DNA of 60,670 nt, taken from Burkholderiales bacterium. Lineage in GTDB: Bacteria > Pseudomonadota > Gammaproteobacteria > Burkholderiales > SG8-39. The stretch lies in NCBI GenBank assembly GCA_020848075.1, contig JADLAV010000001.1, positions 1-60,670 of the forward strand. Reading direction: 5' to 3'. Shown one piece after another: positions 37,406-47,104 of the stretch (within the stretch, counting starts at the first letter, position 1; each line of letters starts with the position of its first letter). A model generated the notes under the pieces. It worked only from the letters and a program-made list of their open reading frames with translations. It was not told the origin of the DNA and searched no databases. The translations under genes and the position numbers were made by a program.

Positions 37406-37461
37406 CGCTCACGTTTCACGATTCACGTTTCGGTTATCACGTTTCACCTGCCACGTTTCAC
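37406..37461. repeat. Eight tandem 7-bp repeats (GTTTCAC type), array 2
   Basis: Heptamers from 37406: CGCTCAC, GTTTCAC, GATTCAC, GTTTCGG, TTATCAC, GTTTCAC, CTGCCAC, GTTTCAC. It begins right after the stop at 37404 and ends 8 bp before the next ATG. Same unit and same copy number as 30543-30598. Confidence 0.78.
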
Positions 37462-37469
37462 GCCTTCTC

Positions 37470-38090
37470 ATGCCAGGCACCGGCGAGCTCGACTACTGGA
37501 ACGCGCGCTTCGACGTCGAGGAGTACCACTACGGCAAGGCGCCGAACGCCTTTCTCGCGCGCCAGGCGCCGCTCCTGCGGCCCGGCATGCGCGCCCTGTG
37601 CGTCGCCGACGGCGAAGGGCGCAACAGCGTGTGGCTCGCCGAGCACGGACTCGAAGTCACGGCCTTCGACTTCTCGCCGCCCGGGGTCGCGAAGGCCCGG
37701 CGCCTGGCCGCCGAGCGCGGCGTCACCGTCGATCACCGTCTGGCCGACATCTACGCGTGGGGCTGGGACGCGCACGCCTACGATCTCGTCGTCGCGATCT
37801 TCATCCAGTTCGCCGCGCCGCGCGAGCGGGCGCTGATCTTCGCGGGGCTCGCGCGGGCGCTCGCCCCGGACGGGTACCTGGTGCTGCAAGGCTACACGCC
37901 GCGCCAGCTCGCCTACGGGACCGGCGGCCCGCCGGTCGCCGAGAACATGTACACCGAGCAGCTCCTGCGCGATGCGTTCCGCGGCCTGGACATCCTGCAT
38001 CTCGCCGAGCACGACGACATCGTCCGCGAGGGCAAGCGGCACAACGGCATGTCGGCGCTGATCGATCTGGTGGCCCGCAAATCCGCGTGA
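37470..38090 (+). CDS. Class I SAM-dependent methyltransferase, TehB-like
   Basis: 206 residues from the ATG at 37470. [22 protein letters not shown] start, SAM site [19 protein letters not shown] (about residues 43-61), [18 protein letters not shown], and a C-terminal [18 protein letters not shown]. This form resembles small tellurite-resistance/thiol methyltransferase-like proteins. Substrate unknown. Its start is immediately preceded by the heptamer array. Confidence 0.85.
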   Translation: MPGTGELDYWNARFDVEEYHYGKAPNAFLARQAPLLRPGMRALCVADGEGRNSVWLAEHGLEVTAFDFSPPGVAKARRLAAERGVTVDHRLADIYAWGWDAHAYDLVVAIFIQFAAPRERALIFAGLARALAPDGYLVLQGYTPRQLAYGTGGPPVAENMYTEQLLRDAFRGLDILHLAEHDDIVREGKRHNGMSALIDLVARKSA

Positions 38091-38154
38091 CGCTGGCGTC
38101 GAATGTCATCCCGCGAAGCCTGTCTCCCGATCGCCCGCACGGCGCTTTTTCCAC

Positions 38155-38160
38155 GATAAT
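38155..38160 (+). promoter_or_regulatory. Possible -10 element before the thiolase gene
   Basis: GATAAT at 38155-38160 in a TTTTTCCAC context, about 70 bp before the thiolase ATG. No matching -35 at 16-18 bp, so weak. Confidence 0.25.
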
Positions 38161-38227
38161 GCGGCGCAGAATGGCGGGCGCCTCCGTCCAGCCCCGCGTC
38201 ACGCTGCCGCACATCGAGGAGCCCGGC

Positions 38228-39406
38228 ATGAACGAAGCGGTCATCGTCTCCACCGCGCGCACAGCGCTCACCAGGTCCTGGCGCGGCGCGTTCAACATGA
38301 CCCACGGTGCGAAGCTCGGCGGCCATGCCGTCAAGCACGCCATCGAGCGCGCAGGGATCGCCCCGTCCGAGGTGGAGGACGTCATCATGGGCTGCGCGCT
38401 GCCCGAGGGTGCGACCGGCTCCAACATCGCACGGCAGATCGCGGTCCGGGCCGGCTGCCCGGTGCAGACGTCGGGCGTGACGGTCAACCGGTTCTGCTCG
38501 TCCGGCCTGCAGGCGATCGCCATGGCGGCGCAGCGCGTGATCGCCGACGAGGGCGACATCTACGTCGCGGGCGGCGTCGAGTCGATCTCCTGCGTCCAGA
38601 ACGAGCTGAACAAGCACATGCTCGCCGACGAGTGGCTGACGCGGCACAAGCCGGAGATCTACTGGCCGATGCTGCAGACCGCCGAGTACGTCGCGAGGAA
38701 GTACGAGATCGTGCGCGAGGCGCAGGACCGCTACGGCGTGCAAAGCCAGCTTCGTGCCGCGGCGGCGGCGCAGGCCGGCAAGTTCAAGGAAGAGCTCTTC
38801 CCGATCACCGCGCGCATGAAGGTCCTCGACAAGGAAACCGGCCGGGAAAGCATCCGGGAGGTCGTTGCCGAACGCGACGAAGGCATCCGCGCCGACACGA
38901 CGTACGAGGGCGTCGCGCAGATCAAGCCGGCGGTCGAGGGCGGCGTCATCGCGGCCGGGAACGCCAGCCAGTTCTCCGACGGCGCCGCGGCCTGCGTCGT
39001 GATGAACGCGAAGCTCGCCGAGCGCCGCCATCTCGAGCCGCTCGGTGTCTTTCGCGGTTTCGCGGTGGAGGGCTGCGAGCCCGCGGAGATGGGCATCGGC
39101 CCGGTGTTCGCGGTGCCGAAGCTCCTCAACCGCACGGGCATGAAGATGGACGACATCGGCTTATGGGAGCTGAACGAGGCGTTCGCGGTGCAGGTTATCT
39201 ACTGCCGCGACCGGCTCGGCATCCCGGACGAGCGGCTGAACGTGAACGGCGGCGCGATCGCGCTCGGCCATCCCTACGGCGTGACCGGTGCCCGCCTGGT
39301 CGGTGCCGCGCTCCTCGAAGGCAGGCGGCGCGGCGTGAAGCACGTCGTGGTGACGATGTGCATCGCCGGCGGCATGGGCGCCGCCGGGCTGTTCGAAGTC
39401 CTCTGA
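38228..39406 (+). CDS. Acetyl-CoA C-acyltransferase (thiolase)
   Basis: 392 residues. The nucleophile is C90 in [17 protein letters not shown]. The C-terminal parts [30 protein letters not shown] and [19 protein letters not shown] carry the second histidine and cysteine. Degradative thiolase of beta-oxidation, fitting the hydratase/dehydrogenase gene upstream. Confidence 0.95.
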   Translation: MNEAVIVSTARTALTRSWRGAFNMTHGAKLGGHAVKHAIERAGIAPSEVEDVIMGCALPEGATGSNIARQIAVRAGCPVQTSGVTVNRFCSSGLQAIAMAAQRVIADEGDIYVAGGVESISCVQNELNKHMLADEWLTRHKPEIYWPMLQTAEYVARKYEIVREAQDRYGVQSQLRAAAAAQAGKFKEELFPITARMKVLDKETGRESIREVVAERDEGIRADTTYEGVAQIKPAVEGGVIAAGNASQFSDGAAACVVMNAKLAERRHLEPLGVFRGFAVEGCEPAEMGIGPVFAVPKLLNRTGMKMDDIGLWELNEAFAVQVIYCRDRLGIPDERLNVNGGAIALGHPYGVTGARLVGAALLEGRRRGVKHVVVTMCIAGGMGAAGLFEVL

Positions 39407-39420
39407 CGGGCAAGAGAAAC

Positions 39421-41751
39421 ATGAACAAGTTCGGCATCGGACAGCCGGTGCGCCGCGTCGAGGACGCGCGCTTCCTGACGGGCCGCGGCAGGTACGTCGA
39501 GGACATCGACCTGCCGCACCAGGCGTACGCGGCGCTCGTGCTCTCGCCGCACGCGCACGCGCTCGTCAGCCGTGTGGATGCGTCCAAGGCGCTCGCCGCC
39601 CCCGGCGTGCTGTGCGTGCTCACCGGCGCGGATGTGCTCGCCGAGAAGCTCGGCGGGCTGCCGCCGCAATTCATTCCGGAAGACATGGGCGGGCCCAAGG
39701 GCTACCGCACGTTCCGCCCGATCCTCGCCACCGGGAAGGTGCGCTTCGTCGGCGACCGCGTCGCCTTCGTCGTCGCCGAGACCGCGGCGCAGGCGCGCGA
39801 CGCCGCCGAGTTGGTGGAGGTCGACTACGCGCCGCTGCCCGCGGTGGTGCGCGCGGAGGACGCGCTCGCCGACGGCGCGCCGAAGGTCTGGGATGAGGCG
39901 CCGGGCAACGTCGCGTTCCCGCTCGCGATCGGCAACAAGGAGGCGGCCGACGCCGTGTTCGCCCGGGCCCACCTGGTGGTGAGGCTGCGCCTCGAGAACA
40001 ACCGCCTCTCGGCGAACGCGCTCGAGCCGCGCGGCGCGATCGGCGAGTACAGCGCCGCCGACGACGCCTATACGCTCTACACCAGCACGCAGAACCCGCA
40101 CGGGGTGCGGTCGGTGATCGCCCAGGCGGTGTTTCGCATTCCCGAGACCGGGCTCCGCGTCGTCGCGAACGACGTCGGCGGCGGCTTCGGCATGAAGGGC
40201 GACACCTACCCCGAGGAGGCGCTCGTGCTCTGGGCGTCGCGCCGCTGCGGCCGGCCGGTGAAGTGGATCCCGACGCGCTCGGAGAGCCTCGCGAGCGACG
40301 ACCACGGGCGCGACCAGGTCGTCTACGGCGAGATGGCGCTCGACGCGAGCGGCAGGATCCTCGCCATGCGCTCGCGCGCGGTGCACGGCATCGGCGCATG
40401 CGTCACCGGCGCGGCCGTCGTGCCCGTGCTGTACGCGCTCAAGCTCACGCCGAACGCCTACGCGGTGCCCGTTGTGCACGTCAGCGCGCAGGCGGTGTTC
40501 ACGAATACCACGCCGACCGGGCCCTACCGCGGGGCCGGCCGGCCCGAGGGCGTGTATCTCGCCGAGCGGCTGCTCGAGCAGGCCGCGATCGAGCTCGGCA
40601 TCGACCGGGTGGAGATCCGCCGCCGGAACCTCGTCGCGCCCGCGGCCATGCCGTACGCTTCGCCGACCGGCTTCGTGTATGACAGCGGCGAGTTCGCGAC
40701 CGCGATGGAGCGCTGCCTCGCGCTCGCCGACTGGCAGGGGTTCGAGGCCCGCCGCATCGCGTCCGAACGCCGCGGCAGGCGCCGGGGACGCGCGCTCACG
40801 TACTACATCGAGGATTGCGGCGTGTTCAACGAGCGCATGGAGCTCCGCTTCGATCCGGGCGGCACGCTCACGATCGTGGCCGGCACGTTCTCGCACGGCC
40901 AGGGCCACGCGACCGCCTACGCGCAGATGGTGTCCGACTGGCTCGGCGTGCCGTTCGAGAGCATCCGGCTCGTGCAGGGCGACACGAACCAGGTGTCGTT
41001 CGGCCGCGGCACCTACGCCTCGCGCAGCGTGATGCTCGGCGGCGGCGCGCTGCGCATGGCCGCCAACCTGATCGTCGAGAAGGCAAAGCCGCTCGCGGCC
41101 CACCTGATGGAGGCGGCGGCGGGCGACGTCGAGTTCGAGGAGGGCAGCTTCCGCATCAAGGGCACCGACCGCGCGATGCCCTTGACCGACGTGGCGAAGG
41201 CGTTCTACCGGCCCGTGGGGCTGCCCAAGCAGTTCGGCGTCGGGCTCGAGGCAAGCGGGTTCGCCGCGACCGAGCCCCCGAACTTCCCGAACGGCTGCCA
41301 CGTCTGCGAGGTCGAGGTCGATCCCGAGACCGGACACGTCACGATCGATCGCTACGCGGTCGTGGACGACGTGGGCGTCGTGATCAACCCGCTGATCTGC
41401 GAAGGGCAGGTGCAGGGCGGGCTCGCGCAGGGCATCGGCCAGGCGCTGCTCGAGCGGGTGGTGTACGACCGCGACTCGGGGCAGCTCGTGACCGGAACGT
41501 TCGCCGATTACGGGATGCCACGATCCGACGACGTCCCCGCCACCGCGATGGATTTCCACAACGTGCCCTGCAAGACCAATCCGCTCGGCGTGAAGAGCAT
41601 CGGCGAGGCGGGCTCGGTCGGCGCGCCGCCGACGGTGATCAACGCGGTCCTGGACGCGCTGCGCCCGCTCGGCGTGGCGCACATCGACATGCCGGCGACG
41701 CCGCTCAGGGTGTGGGAGGCGATTCGCGCGGCGCAGACCGGCGGCGCATGA
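39421..41751 (+). CDS. CoxL-like molybdopterin-binding oxidoreductase (second copy)
   Basis: 776 residues, starting 14 nt after the thiolase stop. Same layout as the protein at 19294-21591: VRRVEDARFLTGRGRYVEDIDLP, VGGGFGMKGDTYPEEALVLWA, GQGHATAYAQMVSDWLGV, KSIGEAGSVGAPPTVINA. The active-site loop is PYRGAGRPEG (about residue 361), of form II type, so CO is an unlikely substrate. No small or medium subunit gene is adjacent. Confidence 0.9.
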   Translation: MNKFGIGQPVRRVEDARFLTGRGRYVEDIDLPHQAYAALVLSPHAHALVSRVDASKALAAPGVLCVLTGADVLAEKLGGLPPQFIPEDMGGPKGYRTFRPILATGKVRFVGDRVAFVVAETAAQARDAAELVEVDYAPLPAVVRAEDALADGAPKVWDEAPGNVAFPLAIGNKEAADAVFARAHLVVRLRLENNRLSANALEPRGAIGEYSAADDAYTLYTSTQNPHGVRSVIAQAVFRIPETGLRVVANDVGGGFGMKGDTYPEEALVLWASRRCGRPVKWIPTRSESLASDDHGRDQVVYGEMALDASGRILAMRSRAVHGIGACVTGAAVVPVLYALKLTPNAYAVPVVHVSAQAVFTNTTPTGPYRGAGRPEGVYLAERLLEQAAIELGIDRVEIRRRNLVAPAAMPYASPTGFVYDSGEFATAMERCLALADWQGFEARRIASERRGRRRGRALTYYIEDCGVFNERMELRFDPGGTLTIVAGTFSHGQGHATAYAQMVSDWLGVPFESIRLVQGDTNQVSFGRGTYASRSVMLGGGALRMAANLIVEKAKPLAAHLMEAAAGDVEFEEGSFRIKGTDRAMPLTDVAKAFYRPVGLPKQFGVGLEASGFAATEPPNFPNGCHVCEVEVDPETGHVTIDRYAVVDDVGVVINPLICEGQVQGGLAQGIGQALLERVVYDRDSGQLVTGTFADYGMPRSDDVPATAMDFHNVPCKTNPLGVKSIGEAGSVGAPPTVINAVLDALRPLGVAHIDMPATPLRVWEAIRAAQTGGA

Positions 41752-41861
41752 AGCGCAGCACCGACCGCATCCTCACCACGCACGTCGGCAGCCTGCCGCG
41801 CGAGCGGATCCGGTTCCACGCGTGCCACGGCATGAACATCGGGTCGCGCGTACACGACTGA
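41748..41861 (+). pseudogene. Internally deleted remnant of a MetE-like methyltransferase gene
   Basis: 37 codons: MKRSTDRILTTHVGSLPR, the standard N-terminus of COG0620 methionine-synthase II-like proteins, is joined in frame to RIRFHACHGMNIGSRVHD, which resembles a segment from the middle or C-terminal half of the same family, and then a stop. Intact relatives are about 350-400 residues. The ATG overlaps the stop of the CoxL-like gene, so the site was probably once the next operon gene. Confidence 0.7.
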
Positions 41862-41916
41862 ACTCCGGGCGCGGGCGGCTGCAATAGAATCCGGAGCCGC
41901 CCCGGGGCCGGATCGC

Positions 41917-43647
41917 TCAGATGCGCGGGTCCGGGCTCACCGGTGCGAGCACCATGTCGATCAAGGCAAGCTGCCCGCGCCGCACCGCGTCGAACCCCCG
42001 CACGAGCGCGGCGCGCACCTCGCCGGGCGCCTCGACTGTCTCGCCGTAGCCGCCGTAGGCACGCGCGAGCGCCGCGTAGTCGGGGCGCGGCAGGATCGAC
42101 GTTCCGGCGAACTTGCCGGACCGCACGGCCCAGCCGCCGGGGAACGCTTTCGCGACGTCCGTCTTCTGCGAGAGATAACCGGCGTTGTCGAAGAGCACGA
42201 CGAGGAGCGGCAGGCGGTGCTCCTGGCACGCGCCGAATGCGGCGGGCACCGGGTTGTAATGGAACGCACCATCGCCGATCAACGTGACGACCGTGCGCTC
42301 CGGGCGCGCGAGCTTCGCCCCGAGCGCGGTCCCGAGACCCACTCCGAGCCCGCCGTAGCTCGCCTCGAGAAACGCGCCGGGGCCGAGACGATCGAGGCGC
42401 CGGACGACATCGAGCCGGTGCGTGATCGTCTCGTCGACGACGATGGCGTCGGGTGGCAGCACCTCGTTCAGCTCGTGGACGATCCAGCGGGTCTCGATCG
42501 GCGCATGCACGCCCGCCGCACGGGCCTCGTCGCGCAGCGCCGCGCGACGCGCCTCGTGGCGAGCGCGCCAGCGCGCTGCCGCCGCAGACCGCGACCCTGG
42601 CGGAACGCGCTCGCGCACCCGCGCAGCCAGCATCGCGAGCGAGCGCTCGGCCTCCCCGGCGACGACGAGGTCGGCGCGAAAGGCCCAGGCGGGCAGGCGC
42701 GGGTGCAGCGGCTCCTCCCCGAGGACAACGACGCGGGTCCCCGGCGCCGGCAGCGCGGACGGCGGATGCCACGGCGCCACCGCCTCGACCAGGAACACGA
42801 GGTCCGCTTCCGCGAGCACCGCGGACATGTCCGCCGCCACGCCGCCATAGAGCGGATGCGCGCGCGGGAAGTTGACGTAGGTCGGCTGCCACGCCTCGAC
42901 GACCGGCGCGCCGAGCGCCTCGGCGAGCTCGACCAGCCGCTCCACCGCCCCGACGCTCTTGCCCAGCTGCTCGGTCACGATCACCGGGTGCGCGGCAGCG
43001 CTGAGCTCGCGCGCGAGCGCATCGATCGCCTCCGGGTCGGCCACGGGCGCACGGGCGAACCCGGCGACGGCGGGCGGATCGGCCGTCATCGCCTCCATCA
43101 GGCGCTCGACCGGCACCGACACGAACACCGGCCCCCGCGGCACGGCCATTGCGAGCTGAGCGGCGCGCTGGATGGTGTGGGGCAGCAGCAGGCTCGTGCT
43201 CAGACCGGCGCTCCATTTGACGCAGGACTCGACCAGGCGCGCCGGCCCGCCCACGTCGGCGAGCAGGCGCAGCCACTGGCGCCCGGGGTCCGGCACGGTG
43301 GGCGATTCCCCGAACGCGATCGACTCGCCGGCGAGCACCACCATCGGCATGCGCTCGTGCAGGGCCGCGCGCAGGCACATCGTGGCGTGCAGCGCGCCCA
43401 CGGTGGTGTGCAGCACCACGGCGGGCAGCTTGCCGGTCACCTTCGCGTAGCCGCTCGCCATCGCAACCGCGGTCTCCTCGTGGCGCGAGGAGACGTACTC
43501 GGGCACCTCCCCCGGCGCGTGCGACTGCGCGAGCGCTTCCCACAGCGGCGCCCAGTCCGATCCCGGCGACGCGAAGATGTGCTCGACGCCCATTGCGCGC
43601 AGCACGCGCAACACGGCCTCCGCGCCGCTCAGTCCCTTGGTGATCAT
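41917..43647 (-). CDS. ThDP-dependent enzyme, acetolactate synthase / benzoylformate decarboxylase-like
   Basis: 576 residues from the ATG at 43647. N-terminal Pyr domain with the activating glutamate in SSRHEETAVAMASGYAKVTG (about residues 53-72), a central domain, and the C-terminal PP domain with GDGAFHYNPVPAAFGACQEHRLPLLVVLFDNAGY (GDG...N Mg-ThDP motif). Sequence does not fix whether it makes acetolactate or decarboxylates a 2-oxo acid. There is no small ilvN-type subunit, so catabolic use is likelier. Divergent from the TetR gene. Confidence 0.88.
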   Translation of the reverse strand: MITKGLSGAEAVLRVLRAMGVEHIFASPGSDWAPLWEALAQSHAPGEVPEYVSSRHEETAVAMASGYAKVTGKLPAVVLHTTVGALHATMCLRAALHERMPMVVLAGESIAFGESPTVPDPGRQWLRLLADVGGPARLVESCVKWSAGLSTSLLLPHTIQRAAQLAMAVPRGPVFVSVPVERLMEAMTADPPAVAGFARAPVADPEAIDALARELSAAAHPVIVTEQLGKSVGAVERLVELAEALGAPVVEAWQPTYVNFPRAHPLYGGVAADMSAVLAEADLVFLVEAVAPWHPPSALPAPGTRVVVLGEEPLHPRLPAWAFRADLVVAGEAERSLAMLAARVRERVPPGSRSAAAARWRARHEARRAALRDEARAAGVHAPIETRWIVHELNEVLPPDAIVVDETITHRLDVVRRLDRLGPGAFLEASYGGLGVGLGTALGAKLARPERTVVTLIGDGAFHYNPVPAAFGACQEHRLPLLVVLFDNAGYLSQKTDVAKAFPGGWAVRSGKFAGTSILPRPDYAALARAYGGYGETVEAPGEVRAALVRGFDAVRRGQLALIDMVLAPVSPDPRI

Positions 43648-43838
43648 GTCTTGCTCCGTGTTCGCCTCGCGATCGCCATTCGCATCCTCGCCGCCGCCAG
43701 CGCGCGATGATCTCTTTCGCGCTGCGCAGCGCGCCGGCGCGCAGGTGAGACCGCGCGTGCTTTCGTGTACATTACCCGCGCACGGGCGCGAGCAAGCACG
43801 GCCGCAGCGTAACGCACCCCCGCGATCACGACACCCGC

Positions 43839-44504
43839 ATGCCTCGCACAGCCAAACGCGCCGCTGCGACCCGGATCGGGTTGCGCGAGCGGAACAAGCT
43901 CGACAAGCTGAGGCGCATCCGCGGCGCCGCGCACGAGCTCTTCCGCAAGCACGGCTACAGCGCGGCGACCATGCGCCAGATCGCTCGCCGCGCACACGTC
44001 GGCCTCGGCACCCTCTTCAGCTACGCCGACGACAAGCGCGACCTCGTGTTCCTGATCTTCAACGAGGAGCTCGACGCGCTCACCGACCGCGCGCTCGCCG
44101 CGCCGCGGCCCCGGGATGCGCTGGCGAACCAGCTGATCGCGGTCTTCAGGTGCCATTACGAGCAGTTCGCCCGGCACCCGGCGCTCTCGCGCCTCGCGCT
44201 GCAGGAGCTCACGTTCTATTCCGCCGGCAAGCAGGCCAAGGCGTTCCATGCGATTCGCGGCCGGCTCATCGCCGGGATCGAGCAGCTCGTGGCGCAGGCG
44301 CAGCGGGCGGGTCGCGTCCGGCCAGCGCCGAGCGCGAAGCGCATCGCCCGGCAGATCTTCTTCGTCTACTCCGCGGCGGTCCGCTGGTGGATCGCCGAGC
44401 CCGCGCCACGCGTATCCGCGGGCATCGCCGATCTGCGCCGGGTGCTCCGGTTGCAGATGGAAGGGCTCGCCCCGCCGGCATCCGGCCGCCGGTTGCGCGC
44501 GTGA
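43839..44504 (+). CDS. TetR family transcriptional regulator
   Basis: 221 residues. N-terminal helix-turn-helix (about residues 25-70): RKHGYSAATMRQIARRAHVGLGTLFSYADDKRDL. The C-terminal ligand domain is helical and not assignable. It faces away from the ThDP enzyme gene (190-bp shared upstream region) and converges on the amidohydrolase gene of the ABC/AMP-ligase set, either of which could be its target. Confidence 0.9.
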   Translation: MPRTAKRAAATRIGLRERNKLDKLRRIRGAAHELFRKHGYSAATMRQIARRAHVGLGTLFSYADDKRDLVFLIFNEELDALTDRALAAPRPRDALANQLIAVFRCHYEQFARHPALSRLALQELTFYSAGKQAKAFHAIRGRLIAGIEQLVAQAQRAGRVRPAPSAKRIARQIFFVYSAAVRWWIAEPAPRVSAGIADLRRVLRLQMEGLAPPASGRRLRA

Positions 44505-44526
44505 CCGGGAGCGCCGCATCAACCCG

Positions 44527-45369
44527 CTAGAGCCCGAGGATCCGCTCGGCGTTCCGGTGGAAGATCTTCTCCATGATCTCGTCCTTGTAGCCGAGCTCAC
44601 CCCACTCCTTCAGGATTCGCGCATAGGGCATGCTCGGATAGTCGCTGCCGAACATGACCTTGTCCTGCAGTCGCGCGCGCATGTCGACCTTGAGGTTGCC
44701 GGGAAAGTACTTCGGCGCCCAGCCCGACATCTCCCAGTACACGTTGCCCTTGTGCAGCGCCACTGCGGTCGTCTCGTCCACCCACGGCCAGCCCGGGTGC
44801 GCCATCAGGATCTTCAGGTTTGGGAAGTCGGCGGCGAGGTCGTCGATCGCCGACGGGTGCGCGTGGCGGATCCGTGCGCCCATGCCGCCGGGCATGCCGG
44901 CACCCATGCCGGTCGTGCCGACGTCGATCATGGCCGCGGCCCCGAGCGCATCGATCGTCGCGAAGAGCGGATAGAACCGCCGGTCGTTCACCGCGAAGCG
45001 CTGCATGATCGGATGAAAGTGAAAGCCGATGAAGCCGAGCTCCCGCACGCACTTCTGCGCCTCGCGGATCGCGAGCTCGCCCTTGAACGGATCGAGCGTC
45101 CCCCAGCACTGGATGATCCGCTGCGGATGGCGCTTCCACATGGCGTGCACGTAGTCGTTGGTGCAAGGCGGCGTCGCCACCGTCGTCTCGAGATCGAGCG
45201 CGACGAGGCAGGCCTCGACGTCCGCGTCGGTGAAGTCGCGGAGGACCTCCTCCTCCGTCTTCGCGACCCAGCTGCGGTTCCAGTACTTCGCCAGCGCTTC
45301 CACGTAGGGGCCCTGGCTGTCGATCCAGGTCTGGGTGCCCGGGTAGCAGTGCAGATCGATGATGCGCAT
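44527..45369 (-). CDS. Amidohydrolase-2 family metal-dependent hydrolase/decarboxylase
   Basis: 280 residues. Family motifs: GFHFHPIMQRF (about residue 134), ILMAHPGWPWV (about 195), VMFGSDYPSMPY (about 250) and the RNAERILGL tail. The N-terminal metal motif, usually HxH, reads DLHCYPG, so one ligand is not histidine. Such proteins often decarboxylate or hydrolyse ring acids (ACMSD-like). Last gene of the minus-strand set after the AMP-ligase. Confidence 0.85.
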   Translation of the reverse strand: MRIIDLHCYPGTQTWIDSQGPYVEALAKYWNRSWVAKTEEEVLRDFTDADVEACLVALDLETTVATPPCTNDYVHAMWKRHPQRIIQCWGTLDPFKGELAIREAQKCVRELGFIGFHFHPIMQRFAVNDRRFYPLFATIDALGAAAMIDVGTTGMGAGMPGGMGARIRHAHPSAIDDLAADFPNLKILMAHPGWPWVDETTAVALHKGNVYWEMSGWAPKYFPGNLKVDMRARLQDKVMFGSDYPSMPYARILKEWGELGYKDEIMEKIFHRNAERILGL

Positions 45370-45430
45370 GATGAGTCCTCGGTCGCTGGCATTGGGCGGG
45401 TGGCTCCGGCGGGACGCTCCGGCCGGTCTC

Positions 45431-47089
45431 TCAAGCGGGTTTCGCAGCCTCCCCGGCGGCGAGCTTCGCCGCCACCGTCTCCGCGAGCGCCTTCTTCGAT
45501 ACCTTGCCGAACGTGGAGACCGGCAGGTCCGGGACGATCTCCAGCCGCTCGGGCAGCTTGAACTTTGCGATCTCCTTTCCCATCAGGAACGCGACGAGCG
45601 CCTCGAGCGTGAGCGCGCCGCCCTTGCGCAGCACGACGAACGCGCACATCTTCTCGCCCAGGCTCGGGTCGGGCATCGGCACGCAGGCGGCGTTCTGCAC
45701 CGCCGGGTGCATGAGGATCAGGTTCTCGATCTCCTCGGCGCTGATCTTCTCGCCGCCGCGGTTGATGAGGTCTTTCTTGCGCCCCTCGACGACGTAGTTG
45801 CCGCTCGGATGCAGGCGCATCAGGTCGCCCGAGCGGTAGAACCCCTCCGGCGTGAACTGGCGCGCGTTGTGCTCCGGCGCCCCGAAATAGCCCCGCAGCG
45901 TGTACGGGCCGCGACACGAAAACTCGCCCACTTCGCCCGCGGGCACCTCGCGCCCGTCGTCGTCGATCAGCCTCACCTCGTCGTCCGGGCAGATCGGCCG
46001 GCCGCACGTCTCGAGCTTCACCTCGTCCGGATCGTCCAGCCGAACGAACATGAGCAGCCCCTCCGACATGCCGAAGTTCTCCTGCACGAACGCGCTCGGG
46101 ATGAGCTCGTGGGTGCGCAGCCTCACCTCCGGCTGCATGCGCTGTCCGCCGCTCTGAATGAGCCGCAGCGACGCGAGATCGTACCCGCAGATCGCCGGAT
46201 CGTTGATCAGCCGGACCAGGAACGCCGGGACGACCTTGAGGTGCGTGGCGCGGTGGCGCTGGATGAGGGCGAACACGTCTGGCGGGCGCGTCGTCGGGCT
46301 GAGCACCACCTTGCCGCCGTTGAAGAACGCGCCCTGGATGCCCGGGCAGGCGAGCGGCAGGTTGTGCGCCACGGGCAGCGCGATGAGCATCACCGTGTCG
46401 CCGGTCACGCCGCAGACCTGCGCGGCCGTCTTGGAGTTGTAGGCGTAGTCGTTGTGGGTCCGGGGAATCAATTTCGGGATGCCCGTGGTGCCGCCCGAGA
46501 GCTGGAATACGGCCGGGTCGGTCGGATCGATGGCGATCCGGCCGAGCGCGCTCCGCGCGAGGCGCGCGGGCCGCTCGATCAGCTCGGCGAGCGAGACCTC
46601 GCCCGGTCCCGCGTTCCCGAGCACGATGCGGTGCTTGAGCGCGGGGTTCTCCCGCTGCACGCGCTCGATCGTCGGCCCGAAGCGGAAATCGCCCTGCGCC
46701 TCCGGGTAGACGCACGCCGTCGCCCCGGAGAGCTGCGCGAACTGGTTGATCTCGAGGAAACGGTGCGTCACCAGCGCGGCGATCGGGATGGCGCCGATCT
46801 TCTGCAACGCGAAGTAGAGCAGCACGAACTCCGCCACGTTCGGCAGCGTGGGCACCACGCGGTCGAGCGGCTGCAGGCCGAGCTCGAGCAGGTTGAGCGC
46901 GAGGTTGTCGGTGATCCGGTCGATGTCGCGGTACGTGTACTGCCGCTCGCCGTCGACGAGCGCCGTGCGCTCCGCGTGCCTGCCAAAGGCGACGGCGAAC
47001 TCCTCGGCGAGAGACTTGTCGCGCCAGTAGCCCTTTTCGCGATAGCGCCGCGCGAGGTCCGGCGGAAAGGGAACGAATCCTGCGAGCAT
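45431..47089 (-). CDS. Aryl-acid AMP-ligase, DhbE/EntE-like
   Basis: 552 residues. FPPDLARRYREKGYW start, FQLSGGTTGIPKLIPRTHNDY (AMP site, about residue 200), QENFGMSEGLLMFVRLDD (about 345), FYRSGDL, and GRKKDLINRGGEKISAEEIE (about 440-459) closely match 2,3-dihydroxybenzoate/salicylate adenylating enzymes. No carrier-protein or siderophore genes are nearby, so here it more likely makes an aryl-CoA in catabolism. It follows an SDR gene by about 15 nt. Confidence 0.9.
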   Translation of the reverse strand: MLAGFVPFPPDLARRYREKGYWRDKSLAEEFAVAFGRHAERTALVDGERQYTYRDIDRITDNLALNLLELGLQPLDRVVPTLPNVAEFVLLYFALQKIGAIPIAALVTHRFLEINQFAQLSGATACVYPEAQGDFRFGPTIERVQRENPALKHRIVLGNAGPGEVSLAELIERPARLARSALGRIAIDPTDPAVFQLSGGTTGIPKLIPRTHNDYAYNSKTAAQVCGVTGDTVMLIALPVAHNLPLACPGIQGAFFNGGKVVLSPTTRPPDVFALIQRHRATHLKVVPAFLVRLINDPAICGYDLASLRLIQSGGQRMQPEVRLRTHELIPSAFVQENFGMSEGLLMFVRLDDPDEVKLETCGRPICPDDEVRLIDDDGREVPAGEVGEFSCRGPYTLRGYFGAPEHNARQFTPEGFYRSGDLMRLHPSGNYVVEGRKKDLINRGGEKISAEEIENLILMHPAVQNAACVPMPDPSLGEKMCAFVVLRKGGALTLEALVAFLMGKEIAKFKLPERLEIVPDLPVSTFGKVSKKALAETVAAKLAAGEAAKPA

Positions 47090-47104
47090 CCGGCAGCTCC
47101 CCGG

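Noticed and set aside
39421-41751. Calling this CoxL-like gene a carbon monoxide dehydrogenase
   Set aside because: The active-site loop is PYRGAGR, not the AYxCSFR of CO-oxidising form I enzymes, and no coxM/coxS gene is adjacent.
45431-47089. Siderophore biosynthesis locus based on the EntE/DhbE-like ligase
   Set aside because: No isochorismatase, NRPS, carrier protein or siderophore transport genes are nearby; neighbours fit uptake and catabolism.
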